This document shows positions 53,817-62,897 of a DNA stretch of 64,000 nt, piece by piece. How positions within the stretch are numbered: position 1 is the stretch's first letter; each line of letters starts with the position of its first letter. Origin of the DNA: Ciceribacter sp. L1K22 (GTDB lineage Bacteria; Pseudomonadota; Alphaproteobacteria; Rhizobiales; Rhizobiaceae); assembly GCF_017599385.1 (NCBI RefSeq), contig NZ_JAGFPK010000001.1, positions 3,479,436 to 3,543,435 on the forward strand, in the 5' to 3' direction. A program made the position numbers and the translations under genes. The notes under the pieces are model-generated. The model ran no database searches. It was not told the DNA's origin and worked only from the letters and a program-made list of their open reading frames with translations.

Positions 53817-54920
53817 ATGAAACTGAAGTCTATCGAAACCTTCTCGACCCGCTATGTCGGCTTCGTCCGCGTCACGGACGAAACAGGGGCTCAGGGCTGG
53901 GGTCAGTTGTCGACCTACAATTCCGATATTTCGGCGCTGGTGCTGCATCGGCAGGTCGCACCCTGGACGCTTGGTGTGGAAATCGTCGATCTCGACGATC
54001 ATCTCGATCTTATCGCGGAACGCGAGCACAAGTTCCCGGGCTCCTATCTGCGTCGCGCCATGGGTGGAATCGATACCGCGATATGGGACCTCAGGGGCAA
54101 GCAGGCGGGAAAGCCGGTGGTGTCGCTGCTCGGTGGAACGCCTGGACCCTTGAGGGCCTATGCCTCGTCGATGAAGCGAGACATCACCCCGAAGGATGAG
54201 GTGGAGCGCTTCAAGCGTCTGCGCCAGGAGTTCGGCTTCGATGCCTTCAAGTTTCGTGTTGGCGCCGAGGTCGGTCGCAATACGGACGAATGGCCTGGTC
54301 GCACCGAGGAGATCATTGCGGCCGTGACCCGGGCGCTTGGAGCGGAGGCGGACCTCCTTGCGGATGCCAACTCCTGCTATTCTCCTCACAAGGCGATCGA
54401 GGTCGGGCGCATGATGGAGGACCACGGCATGGTCCACTATGAAGAGCCCTGCCCCTATTGGGAGTTGGAGCAGACCAAGGAGGTCGCCGACGCCCTCGAC
54501 ATCGCCGTGACAGGTGGCGAGCAGGATTGTGACCTGACGATCTGGCGGCGCATGATCGACATGCGGGCGGTCGATATCGTGCAGCCCGACGTCCTTTATC
54601 TCGGCGGGATAAGCCGGACGTTGCGGGTTGCCCGCATGGCTGAGGCGGCGCATCTTCCCGTTACCCCCCACTGTGCGAACCTGTCGCTAGTCACGCTCTT
54701 CACCATGCATGTGCTCCGAGCCATTCCGAACGCCGGTGACTACCTGGAGTTCTCTATCGAGGAAGCAGATTACTACCCGTGGCAATATGGTCTTTTCCGC
54801 AAGGATCCCTACCAGGTCAAAGATGGGAAGATAGCGATCGACGATACGCCCGGTTGGGGGGTGGAACTCGACCCGGAATGGCTCGCGAAATCGGCGTACC
54901 AAATCAGCGAGCTCGATTGA
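53817..54920 (+). CDS. Enolase-superfamily dehydratase/racemase, copy 2
   Basis: This 367-residue MR/MLE-type protein has metal ligands in LLADANSCYS (Asp, about 182), VHYEEPCPYWE (Glu, about 210) and VTGGEQDCD (Glu, about 235). The base motif is FKFRVGA (Lys-x-Arg, about 145), and the His in VTPHCAN (about 284) is kept. It is only distantly like copy 1. GAGG lies upstream of ATG 53817; a longer frame opens at 53787. It is divergent from mocR and 110 bases before the amine oxidase gene. The substrate is unknown. Confidence 0.87.
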   Translation: MKLKSIETFSTRYVGFVRVTDETGAQGWGQLSTYNSDISALVLHRQVAPWTLGVEIVDLDDHLDLIAEREHKFPGSYLRRAMGGIDTAIWDLRGKQAGKPVVSLLGGTPGPLRAYASSMKRDITPKDEVERFKRLRQEFGFDAFKFRVGAEVGRNTDEWPGRTEEIIAAVTRALGAEADLLADANSCYSPHKAIEVGRMMEDHGMVHYEEPCPYWELEQTKEVADALDIAVTGGEQDCDLTIWRRMIDMRAVDIVQPDVLYLGGISRTLRVARMAEAAHLPVTPHCANLSLVTLFTMHVLRAIPNAGDYLEFSIEEADYYPWQYGLFRKDPYQVKDGKIAIDDTPGWGVELDPEWLAKSAYQISELD

Positions 54921-55030
54921 GCTGATGCCTCTAAAACGCGATTTCGCGCGATCGCGTGACGGAAGGGCCATGTTGCGCCGTTGCCCTATTCCTGCATCAT
55001 GAGCTGACAGGTCCAGACAGAGAGGCGTGA

Positions 55031-56326
55031 ATGGAGACCATCTTTACTGCCGGCGCGAAGATGACGCCCTACTGGTGGGAAAAGTCTCCGCCAAAACAAA
55101 TCGAGGAAGCCGCACTTCCGCGCAGTGTCGACGTGATCATCGTCGGGTCGGGATATACGGGCTTGCATGCGGCGATCGAACTCGCCCGCGGCGGCAGGAC
55201 GGTTCTGGTCTGCGATTCCGGGCCGATCGGTTTCGGTTGCTCGACGCGAAATGGCGGTCAGATCAGCACATCTGTAAAGCCGGGTTTCGATAGCCTCGCC
55301 AAAGCCCATGGGGAAGCGACCGCACGGCGAATATTCGAGGACGGTCGCCACTCCCTTGCATGGACGGAAGAGTTTATCCGTGCGGAAGGAATTTCCTGTG
55401 ACTTCTCCGTCGTCGGCCGCTTTCATGTCGCCCATGACCGAAGGTCGTTCGAGACGCTGGCGGCGTCGATCAGGACACAGCCGAAGGGCCTGGAAGTGCC
55501 GGCGCATGTCATCCCTCGGGCTGAGCAACGCTCCGAACTCGGTACGGACGTCTACTATGGCGGTGTCGTCTTCGAAAAACATGCCTCGCTCGATCCCGGT
55601 CTTTATCATGCCGCCCTCGTGAGCCTGGCGCGACAGGCGGGCGTTGAATTTGCGCCACATTGCGAGGTCACCGCCATCAGGCGCGAGGGGCGGATGTTCT
55701 CCGCTGCCACTGCGCGCGGACAGACCCAGGCTCGTAATGTCGTCTTCGCGACCAACGGCTATTCCGGCGCCCTCTCGCGTTGGCATCGTCGCCGCATCAT
55801 TCCGATCGGCAGCTACATCATCGCGACCGAGGAATTGCCCGAAGCCCTCGTTGACGAATTGATCCCGAAAAACCGCGTGGTCTCCGATACGAGGCGCGTT
55901 CTTTACTACTTCCGGGCCTCGCCCGACCGGCGGCGCATTCTGTTCGGCGGGCGTGTCAGCATGGGCGAGACAGACCCGACGAAGAGCGGGCCTCTGCTCT
56001 ATCGGGAAATGGTGAGGCTCTTCCCCCAGCTTGCGGGCTGTAAGGTCACGCATTCGTGGATGGGCTATGTCGGTTACACCTTCGACACGCTTGCACACAC
56101 TGGCGAGCACGACGGCATTCACTATGCCATGGGCTACTGCGGTTCTGGTGTCGGAATGGCCGGCTATCTCGGAATGCGGGTCGGACAGACCATTCTCGGC
56201 AAGTCTGAGGGTCGAACCGGCTATGGCGAAACGGAATTTCCGTCACGCTCCTACTATTTCGGCAGGCCGTGGTTCTTGGCGCCGGCCGTACATGTGTACC
56301 GGCTGCGGGATCGGCTCGGCCTTTGA
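55031..56326 (+). CDS. FAD-dependent amine oxidase (DAO family, PuuB-like)
   Basis: This 431-residue protein has a DAO fold: a Rossmann FAD motif IIVGSGYTGLHAAIELARGG (about residues 36-55), the CSTRNGGQIS segment typical of gamma-glutamylputrescine oxidases (about 76), 'VVFATNGYSGALSRWHRRRI' (about 240) and the C-terminal AMGYCGSGVGMAGYLG (about 373). The family oxidises secondary or primary amines with release of peroxide. GAGGCGTGA precedes the ATG. It is upstream of a putrescine-type importer, so imported polyamine derivatives are probable substrates. Confidence 0.9.
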   Translation: METIFTAGAKMTPYWWEKSPPKQIEEAALPRSVDVIIVGSGYTGLHAAIELARGGRTVLVCDSGPIGFGCSTRNGGQISTSVKPGFDSLAKAHGEATARRIFEDGRHSLAWTEEFIRAEGISCDFSVVGRFHVAHDRRSFETLAASIRTQPKGLEVPAHVIPRAEQRSELGTDVYYGGVVFEKHASLDPGLYHAALVSLARQAGVEFAPHCEVTAIRREGRMFSAATARGQTQARNVVFATNGYSGALSRWHRRRIIPIGSYIIATEELPEALVDELIPKNRVVSDTRRVLYYFRASPDRRRILFGGRVSMGETDPTKSGPLLYREMVRLFPQLAGCKVTHSWMGYVGYTFDTLAHTGEHDGIHYAMGYCGSGVGMAGYLGMRVGQTILGKSEGRTGYGETEFPSRSYYFGRPWFLAPAVHVYRLRDRLGL

Positions 56327-56369
56327 CCTCTAGGACAGCGACGTCAAAGTGGTCTTTAACAATCGAAAG

Positions 56370-56383
56370 AATGGATATTTGAT
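56370..56383. promoter_or_regulatory. 14-bp motif shared with 49040-49053
   Basis: AATGGATATTTGAT lies in the 206-base gap before the binding-protein gene at 56533, and occurs inverted before the GMC gene. A sequence of this length repeating by chance within 7.5 kb of promoter DNA is unlikely but possible. Confidence 0.4.
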
Positions 56384-56532
56384 GGTGACCAGTTTGCGCC
56401 TTCAATGCGCAAATGGCGCACGTGGAAAATCCCGGCGCTCGGGGAGCTTCACATGCCGGTCAAGGAACGCCGGTAGCCATGGACATGACAACGACGAAAA
56501 TAAAGAACGATTGTCACTGAGAGGAGAGAACA

Positions 56533-57609
56533 ATGGGAAAACTGGGAAACAGACTGCTGTGCGCGACCGCTATTGTACTGATGGCGACCGCTTCGGCCGC
56601 CAATGCCGAGACATTGCGCATCCTGACCTGGGGCGGCTATGCGCCTGACGAATTGATCAAGAAGTTCGAGGCCGAGAACCCCGATATCAAGGTGGAGGTG
56701 ACGCTCTCGAACAACGAGGAGATGGTGGCCAAGCTCCGTGCCACCGGCGGCACCGGCTACGATCTCGCCCAGCCGAGCCACGACCGCATCTATGCGGCGC
56801 AACTCGAATACAACATCTACAAGCCGCTTGATCTGTCGAAGATCAATGTCGATCAGATGGCGCCTAACCTCGTCGATGGCGTGAAGCAGAACACCACGAT
56901 CGAAGGTCAGGTCTACGCCGTTCCGCACCAGTGGGGTACGTCCGGCATCATGGCGAACAAGAAGGAGGCCCCTGACGCTAAGAGCTGGGCCGATCTCTGC
57001 GATCCGAAATACAAGGGCCGCACGTCCATGCGCCTCCGCCGCACGATCCTTCTAGGCACGGCCTTTTCAATGGGAATGAATCCGTTTGATCTCTATGCCG
57101 ATACCGCTGCCTACAAGGACATGCTCGACAAGGTTACCGACAAGCTGATCGCCTGCAAGGATAACATCAAGACCTACTGGACCGGGGGCGACGACCTTTC
57201 GGCGCTGATGCTGTCGGGTGAGGTTATCCTGTCGGAAACCTGGGATTCGACCGCCTTCAAACTTTATTCGCAGAACCAGGACATCGTCTTCGTTCCGCCG
57301 GAGACCGGTGCGCTGGCCTGGATCGATACATTCGCCATTCCGCGCGGCGGCGAGGCTGACGATGCCGCCTACAAGTGGATCAACTTCGTGATCCAGCCCG
57401 AGAATGTGAAGATTATGTCGGCCTCGACCGGCGCGCTTGCTGCCGTTCCCAATGCCACGGATCTTCTTCCCGACGACAAGAAGGCGGCCGTACAGGCAGC
57501 GTTCACCCAGGCCGACATCGACAATCTGAAGTTCTTTGCCAACATCCCTCCGGGGATCGAGGATATGGAAGGTATCGCGCTCGAACGCATCAAGGCGGCT
57601 TCGAACTGA
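56533..57609 (+). CDS. Polyamine-type ABC transporter substrate-binding protein
   Basis: This 358-residue periplasmic protein of the PotD/PotF class has a signal peptide (about 1-25, ending ASAANAE). The mature start TLRILTWGGYAPDELIKKFE is typical, and 'YDLAQPSHDRIYAAQLEY' near residue 77 and 'PHQWGTSGIMANKKEA' near 135 match the ligand cleft regions. A strong GAGGAGA lies upstream. It should bind a cationic amine such as putrescine or spermidine; the exact ligand cannot be read. Confidence 0.92.
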   Translation: MGKLGNRLLCATAIVLMATASAANAETLRILTWGGYAPDELIKKFEAENPDIKVEVTLSNNEEMVAKLRATGGTGYDLAQPSHDRIYAAQLEYNIYKPLDLSKINVDQMAPNLVDGVKQNTTIEGQVYAVPHQWGTSGIMANKKEAPDAKSWADLCDPKYKGRTSMRLRRTILLGTAFSMGMNPFDLYADTAAYKDMLDKVTDKLIACKDNIKTYWTGGDDLSALMLSGEVILSETWDSTAFKLYSQNQDIVFVPPETGALAWIDTFAIPRGGEADDAAYKWINFVIQPENVKIMSASTGALAAVPNATDLLPDDKKAAVQAAFTQADIDNLKFFANIPPGIEDMEGIALERIKAASN

Positions 57610-57636
57610 AGCCTGCTTGAGCGACCACAAAGAGCA

Positions 57637-57660
57637 GCCGGGGCGTGTTATCGCCCCGGC
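57637..57660 (+). promoter_or_regulatory. Intercistronic hairpin after the polyamine-binding-protein gene
   Basis: GCCGGGGCG-TGTTAT-CGCCCCGGC is a perfect 9-bp stem with a six-base loop in the 76-base gap between the binding-protein and ATPase genes. No T tract follows, so message protection is more likely than termination. Confidence 0.65.
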
Positions 57661-57685
57661 GGGTTCAAGAAATGGATAGTGCGCG

Positions 57686-58756
57686 ATGTATGACCTGAGC
57701 TGTGCCAGCGTAACAAAGAAGTTCGGAGCCTTTACTGCCGTCTCCGGGGTGTCGCTCGACATTCCCTCCGGTTCCTTCTTCTCCATCCTCGGCCCCTCCG
57801 GCTGCGGCAAGACAACCTTGATGCGGATGATCGCTGGCTTCGAGACGCCGACCTCCGGCGACATCCGGATCAAGGGTGAGAGCGTGGTGAAGGTCGCGCC
57901 GAACCGGCGCAACGTGAAGATGGTCTTCCAGCATCTGGCGCTTTTCCCGATGATGAATGTCGGTGAAAACATTGCCTACGGCCTGCGCTGCCGGGGAGAG
58001 GCAAAGGCGGATATCCCGCGCAAGGTTGCGCGTGTCCTGGAGCGTGTCGGTCTGCCCGGTGTCGAGGAAAAACGCATCAGCCAGCTCTCGGGTGGCCAGA
58101 AACAGCGCATCGCGATTGCCCGCTGCATGGTGCTGGAGCCAGACGTGCTACTGCTTGATGAACCGCTCGGCGCGCTCGATCTCAAGCTTCGTGAGCACAT
58201 GAAGATCGAGCTGAAACAGTTGCAGCACCAGTTCGAGACGACCTTCCTGTACATCACTCACGACCAGTCCGAAGCCCTCGTCATGTCAGACACCGTTGCG
58301 GTGATGAATGGCGGACGCTTCGAGCAGATCGGCAGCCCGCGTGAGCTCTACGATGCCCCGGTGTCCGGCTTTGTCGCGGGTTTTGTCGGCGATTCCAACT
58401 GCCTGTCGGGGCGGTTGGTGGAGACGCGCGGCGACCTCGCCAGCGTCGATCTCCACGGCGGCGGTCGCGTGGTCGGACGCTTGTCGGGTGCAGGCAGACC
58501 GGGCGACGCCGTCGAAATTTTCCTCCGGCCGGAGGCGTTGGCCATCGGGCCGGGCGCGGCGGAGGCCGAACTCGTAGGCATCGTAGATAGTCTGCTATTC
58601 AACGGTGCGAATTCCCGCATCCTCGTGATGACGGTCCATGGCCAGCTTGTCGAGGTGGCCGATCCCTCCGCCGCATCGACTGTGGCCAAGGGCGATGCCG
58701 TGAAGCTCTCCTGGAAGCCGGAACTGGCACGCGTCTTCCCGAGGAGGGCAGGCTGA
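57686..58756 (+). CDS. Polyamine-type ABC transporter ATPase (PotA type)
   Basis: This 356-residue protein has an ABC ATPase domain (about 1-235) with Walker A GPSGCGKTTLMR (about 37), signature LSGGQKQRIAIA (about 134) and Walker B VLLLDEPLGALD (about 155). A C-terminal TOBE regulatory domain follows (about 275-355; LRPEALAIG). It overlaps the next permease by one base (TGATG). Confidence 0.94.
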   Translation: MYDLSCASVTKKFGAFTAVSGVSLDIPSGSFFSILGPSGCGKTTLMRMIAGFETPTSGDIRIKGESVVKVAPNRRNVKMVFQHLALFPMMNVGENIAYGLRCRGEAKADIPRKVARVLERVGLPGVEEKRISQLSGGQKQRIAIARCMVLEPDVLLLDEPLGALDLKLREHMKIELKQLQHQFETTFLYITHDQSEALVMSDTVAVMNGGRFEQIGSPRELYDAPVSGFVAGFVGDSNCLSGRLVETRGDLASVDLHGGGRVVGRLSGAGRPGDAVEIFLRPEALAIGPGAAEAELVGIVDSLLFNGANSRILVMTVHGQLVEVADPSAASTVAKGDAVKLSWKPELARVFPRRAG

Positions 58757-59622
58757 TGGGGCGTGATGCCGGGCGCCTGTCGCTGATCCTGTTGATGGCG
58801 CCGTTCGTGTTGTGGATCGGCTTGTTGATCGTGCTGCCGCAGATCGGTATCGGCTACGTGTCCCTGCGGGAGAAAGTGGGCTTCAACCAGTACGAATACG
58901 GCTTCGCAAACTACGCGGCCTTTTTCGGGGAGCCAATCTACCGCAACACATTGCTGCGGACCGCTTGGATATCGATCCTCGTGACGGTGATTGCGTTGGT
59001 GATGGGATTTCCCGTGGCCTATTACATCGCCAAGATGGCGAGGGAGCGGAGCCGTGCGGCGCTGTTCCTGATGTGCCTCATTCCGCTTTGGGTGAGCGAT
59101 CTCGTTCGCGCCTATGGCTGGATCGTACTGCTTCGCGAGACTGGCGTAGTCTCGAACGCTCTGGTCAATCTCGGCCTGATCGACCAGCCCGTCGAGATGC
59201 TCTACAACGATGTGACCGTGGTGATGGGCCTCGTTTACACGGTCATCCTGTTCATGATCGTCCCGCTCGTTTCCACCCTGCAGGGTATGGATGATTCATT
59301 GCTCGAAGCGGGCTACAATCTCGGCGGATCGCGTTTTACGGTCTTTCGCCGTATCATCGTTCCCTATGCGATGCCGGGCATCGTCTCCGGCTGCATCATT
59401 ACCTTCATGCTGGCGGCCGGCAGTTATCTGACGCCGATCCTGCTCGGCGGCAAGAATTCCAGCTGGTTCACCGAGCAGATCTACAACCAGTTCATCACCC
59501 GCTACAATTGGGAAGCCGGTGCCACGTTTGGCGTGCTGCTCCTCGCCTTCACCTCCCTCGTCGTCTGGGCGGGCCTTCGGCTGACAGGCCAAAGCCTCGC
59601 CACCACTGTCGCGAAGGATTGA
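58756..59622 (+). CDS. Polyamine-type ABC transporter permease (PotB type)
   Basis: This 288-residue permease has six segments, an early 'APFVLWIGLLIVLPQIGIGY' helix (residues about 14-33) and the docking loop LLEAGYNLGGSRFTVFRRII (about 180). It pairs with the PotC-type permease starting four bases after its stop. Confidence 0.93.
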   Translation: MGRDAGRLSLILLMAPFVLWIGLLIVLPQIGIGYVSLREKVGFNQYEYGFANYAAFFGEPIYRNTLLRTAWISILVTVIALVMGFPVAYYIAKMARERSRAALFLMCLIPLWVSDLVRAYGWIVLLRETGVVSNALVNLGLIDQPVEMLYNDVTVVMGLVYTVILFMIVPLVSTLQGMDDSLLEAGYNLGGSRFTVFRRIIVPYAMPGIVSGCIITFMLAAGSYLTPILLGGKNSSWFTEQIYNQFITRYNWEAGATFGVLLLAFTSLVVWAGLRLTGQSLATTVAKD

Positions 59623-59626
59623 GAAC

Positions 59627-60478
59627 ATGCGGACCCCTGCTCATCTCCTGTTCGTCTATCGCGCCTATGTGGTGATCTTCTTCCTCTATCTGGTAGCTCC
59701 GCTTCTGGCGGCGGGAGCCTTTGCGTTCAACGATTCTCTCTTTCCGTCTCTGCCCTGGCAGGGCTTCACGCTCGACTGGTTCTTCTCACCGACGGAACCC
59801 AAGCTCGGCCTCCTGCACGACGAGCGCCTGCTGCGCGGCCTTGGAAACTCCGTCTATATCGGCCTGATCGTCGCAGCGCTCTCGGTCGTTGCCGGCACCT
59901 GCAACGCGTTTCTCTTCGTGCGCAAGGAGTTCCCGTTCAAATCCTTCCTCTACATCCTGATGGTGGTGCCGCTGGTGATCCCCGGCGTCATCCTCGGCAT
60001 CTCCATTCTCGTCTTCGCATCCATGATCGCGAACTTCGCCGATCGTGAACTCGGTCTATTCCTCACATGGCTGAGGCCCGGCATTCCCCTGGTCGTGCTT
60101 GGACAGTTCTCGTTCCTGACGACGATCACGTCGCTCGTTATCGCGGCGCGTCTGCAGAAGTTCGACATAGCGCTGGAAGAAGCCGCGTTGAACCTCGGCG
60201 CCACAAGGCTTCGGGTGCTTTCGACGGTCACGCTTCCCTTCCTCTTTCCAGCGCTGTTCTCCGCCTTCGTCGTCGCCTTCCTGGTCTCGTTCGAAAACTT
60301 CAATACCACGCTCATGCTCGTCGGCTCGGACGCGCCGCTGACGGTTACGATGTATGACCGCATGGTGAAAGCTGGTTCGACGCCCGTCCTGAACGCGGTC
60401 TCGGTGGTTCTGATGCTGGGATCGGGGCTATTGGCACTGCTGAGCGTGGTGGTGCAGCGCGAAAGGCAACAGCAATAA
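59627..60478 (+). CDS. Polyamine-type ABC transporter permease (PotC type)
   Basis: This 283-residue permease has six predicted segments, the 'LAAGAFAFNDSLFPSLPWQG' periplasmic start typical of PotC/PotI (residues about 27-46) and the loop LEEAALNLGATRLRVLSTVT near 184. It ends the amine import operon and is convergent with the 3-dehydroshikimate dehydratase gene, 29 bases away. Confidence 0.93.
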   Translation: MRTPAHLLFVYRAYVVIFFLYLVAPLLAAGAFAFNDSLFPSLPWQGFTLDWFFSPTEPKLGLLHDERLLRGLGNSVYIGLIVAALSVVAGTCNAFLFVRKEFPFKSFLYILMVVPLVIPGVILGISILVFASMIANFADRELGLFLTWLRPGIPLVVLGQFSFLTTITSLVIAARLQKFDIALEEAALNLGATRLRVLSTVTLPFLFPALFSAFVVAFLVSFENFNTTLMLVGSDAPLTVTMYDRMVKAGSTPVLNAVSVVLMLGSGLLALLSVVVQRERQQQ

Positions 60479-60507
60479 CCCGGGATATGCAGGCGCAAGC
60501 GCCGCCG

Positions 60508-62400
60508 TCACGCTTTCGGCATACCCTTCGGGCGAAGGTGACGACGTAGCGCGGCGATCCGGAAGATGGCATTGGGCGCGCCATAGCCGCCGTAACCGCG
60601 CCGTTCGACAATCTCGAAGAAGAAACCTTCGCCGTAGGTCGGTGAGTAGAGCTGGAAATACTCGCCCCCATCGTCGCGGTCGTAGAGGATGTTGGCCGAT
60701 TTCATCTTTTCGACAAGACCGGAATCGAGCCCGAAACGCGCTTCAAGGTCATCGTAGTAGTTCGGGGATATGGCGAGTGCCTTGAAGCCCCTTGTGGCGA
60801 GCATCCTGGCAGTGGCAAAGATGTCGTGCGTTTCGAACGCGATATGCTGGATGCCGGAGCCGAAGGTTTCGGCGATGAACCGTCCCGCCAGTGTGTTGCG
60901 GTTTTCGGCGCCGTTGAGCGTTATCCTTAGGTTTCCGCCCGCCGTTTCGACCACTTGGCTGCGCACCAACCCTGCGGGATCGACGATATCGACCATCGGC
61001 GTCTTCCGTGTCGCCAGTTGCGACGTGTAAAAGAGCAGCCAGGTCAACATTTCCTCGTAGCGCGTCGTCTGAGCAAGATGGTCGATGCGCGTAAGACCCA
61101 CCTCACCCGGCGCATCCATGTCAGGAGCCAAAGGGGTGAAATCGACTTCCCAGATTCGGGAAAGCTCGCTCGTCTGATCGAGGAAGTAGACGATGCCGCC
61201 ACCGACCCCTCGGATCGCGGGGATCTGCAGTTCTCCTTCTGCGACCGATTGCTGGAAGTCCTCCGCCCCGAGAGTTATTGCACGCGCATGCGCCTTCGCG
61301 GCGTCATCGACCATAAGAGCGAAGGCATATGCATTTGCCCCGTGCACCAGATATGAGGCGTTCGCGAACCCCCTGGCCTCTCTGTTGAGAATAAGGCGGA
61401 TATCTCCCTGCTGCAGCAGTTTGACCGCTTTCGAGCGATGATGTGCCACGGTCCTGAAGCCAAGCGAGCCCATGAGTGCTTCGAGCTGTATGCCGTCATC
61501 ATCGCCGACGGCGAACTCGACGAAAGCAATACCCGTTACCTCCGCACGCGGAGGCATCGAGGGTACCGGTATCCGGATATCAGGCTCGTTGTTCCTGACC
61601 TGGTCCATGAGATAGACGAGCGAACGCTGCCCGTCCTTCGAAATCGCTTGCGGCGAACCACCACGAAACTGGTCGTTGAAGATTTCGAGTGACAGAAATC
61701 CGTCATAACCGGTCGCCGACACCGCCTGCATGAAGGCCGTGACAGGGAGATCGCCTTCTCCCGGCATGTTGCGGAAATGGCGCGACCAGTAAAGCAGGTC
61801 CATCTCGATTAACGGTGCGTCGGCAAGCTGGACGATGAAGATCCTGTCACCGGGAATGGCGCGGATTGAGTTGACGTCGATCTTTCGCGCAAGAGTGTGG
61901 AAGCTGTCGAGGATAAGGCCGATACTTGGGTGATCGGCGCGCCGTACGATTTCCCAGGCGTCACGATGGTCGTTGATATGCCTTCCCCACGCAAGGGCTT
62001 CGTATCCAACGCGAAGTCCACGTTTTGCCGCTCGCTCGCCAAGCTCGCGAAAGTCATCGGCGGCACGATCTATGCCGCCGAGCGATACCGGCGAGGCGTT
62101 GGAGCAGATCAGCATGAGATCGGTGCCAAGCTCTGCCATCAGATCGAACTTGCGCTCAGCGCGATCGAAGTTGCGGCTCCGGAAGGGTTCTGGCATGCCC
62201 TCGAAATCGCGAAAGGGTTGGAAAAGGGAGACCGTAAGGCCTTGGTCGCGAACCATTTTGCCGACGTCGGCCGGAGAGCGGTCAAAGGCCAGGAAATCGT
62301 TCTCGAAAATCTCGATCCCATCGAAGCCGGCGCCGGCGATCGCGGAGAGTTTTTCTTCGAATTCACCGCTGATGGAAACGGTCGCTATCGAGGTTTTCAT
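60508..62400 (-). CDS. quiC: 3-dehydroshikimate dehydratase, isomerase/HPPD-like fusion
   Basis: Two parts are joined in this 630-residue protein. An AP-endonuclease-2-type TIM barrel (about 1-275) contains 'GFDGIEIFENDFLAFDRSP' and metal-ligand candidates in LILDSFHTLAR and 'GYDGFLSLEIFND'. A C-terminal VOC/4-hydroxyphenylpyruvate-dioxygenase-like domain (about 290-620) has HHRSKAVKLLQQGDIRLIL and DHLAQTTRYEEMLTW. Bacterial 3-dehydroshikimate dehydratases of the QuiC1 type share this architecture and give protocatechuate. GGGAGAA precedes the ATG. The neighbouring dehydroquinase supports the assignment. Confidence 0.85.
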   Translation of the reverse strand: MKTSIATVSISGEFEEKLSAIAGAGFDGIEIFENDFLAFDRSPADVGKMVRDQGLTVSLFQPFRDFEGMPEPFRSRNFDRAERKFDLMAELGTDLMLICSNASPVSLGGIDRAADDFRELGERAAKRGLRVGYEALAWGRHINDHRDAWEIVRRADHPSIGLILDSFHTLARKIDVNSIRAIPGDRIFIVQLADAPLIEMDLLYWSRHFRNMPGEGDLPVTAFMQAVSATGYDGFLSLEIFNDQFRGGSPQAISKDGQRSLVYLMDQVRNNEPDIRIPVPSMPPRAEVTGIAFVEFAVGDDDGIQLEALMGSLGFRTVAHHRSKAVKLLQQGDIRLILNREARGFANASYLVHGANAYAFALMVDDAAKAHARAITLGAEDFQQSVAEGELQIPAIRGVGGGIVYFLDQTSELSRIWEVDFTPLAPDMDAPGEVGLTRIDHLAQTTRYEEMLTWLLFYTSQLATRKTPMVDIVDPAGLVRSQVVETAGGNLRITLNGAENRNTLAGRFIAETFGSGIQHIAFETHDIFATARMLATRGFKALAISPNYYDDLEARFGLDSGLVEKMKSANILYDRDDGGEYFQLYSPTYGEGFFFEIVERRGYGGYGAPNAIFRIAALRRHLRPKGMPKA

Positions 62401-62437
62401 CCCGGTTCTCCCAAATGACCGCAGAAGTCGGACTGCT

Positions 62438-62887
62438 TCAGCGCTTTCCCTCCTCGACGAGCAGCTTCAAGGCCCGGACGGCGTGCGGATAGCCGGCCGC
62501 CCCGAGACCTGCCATGACAGCGGTTGCCGTCATCGAGACCAACGACTTTTGATAGATCGACTCGCGGCGGTGAACATTGCTGATATGGAACTCGATGATC
62601 GGTCCCTTGAACATCTTGAGGGCATCGAGGAGCGCCAGAGACGTGAAGGTGAAGGCCGCGGGATTGATCAGAATGCCCGCGCCCTCGTCGCTCGCCTTGT
62701 GCACGTCTTCGATCAGCTTCTCCTCACTGTTGGTCTGCCGGAAGATCACGGGCCAGTCGCCGGCGGCCTCCCGGCAACAGAGTTCGACATCGGCGAGTGT
62801 GTGGTGTCCGTAGATCTCCGGCTCGCGCCGGCCAAGCCGGTTGAGGTTCGGGCCATTGAGGATGTAGAGCGGCTTGCGTTCGGTCAT
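62438..62887 (-). CDS. aroQ: Type II 3-dehydroquinate dehydratase, divergent
   Basis: This 149-residue enzyme has the type II fold and motifs: YILNGPNLNRLGRREPEIYG (Asn, Arg and Tyr of the active site), INPAAFTFTSLALLDAL, IIEFHISNVHRRESI. It converts 3-dehydroquinate to 3-dehydroshikimate. The usual THTS motif reads TFTS, so the active-site His (His81 in the Mycobacterium numbering) is Phe, and the usual QSNHEGEL is QTNSEEKL. The ATG at 62887 has GGAG upstream and is preferred over 62914, which would overlap the permease gene. It sits between the TRAP permease and quiC, so a catabolic role in quinate use is likely. Confidence 0.88.
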   Translation of the reverse strand: MTERKPLYILNGPNLNRLGRREPEIYGHHTLADVELCCREAAGDWPVIFRQTNSEEKLIEDVHKASDEGAGILINPAAFTFTSLALLDALKMFKGPIIEFHISNVHRRESIYQKSLVSMTATAVMAGLGAAGYPHAVRALKLLVEEGKR

Positions 62888-62897
62888 GGTTTCTCCA

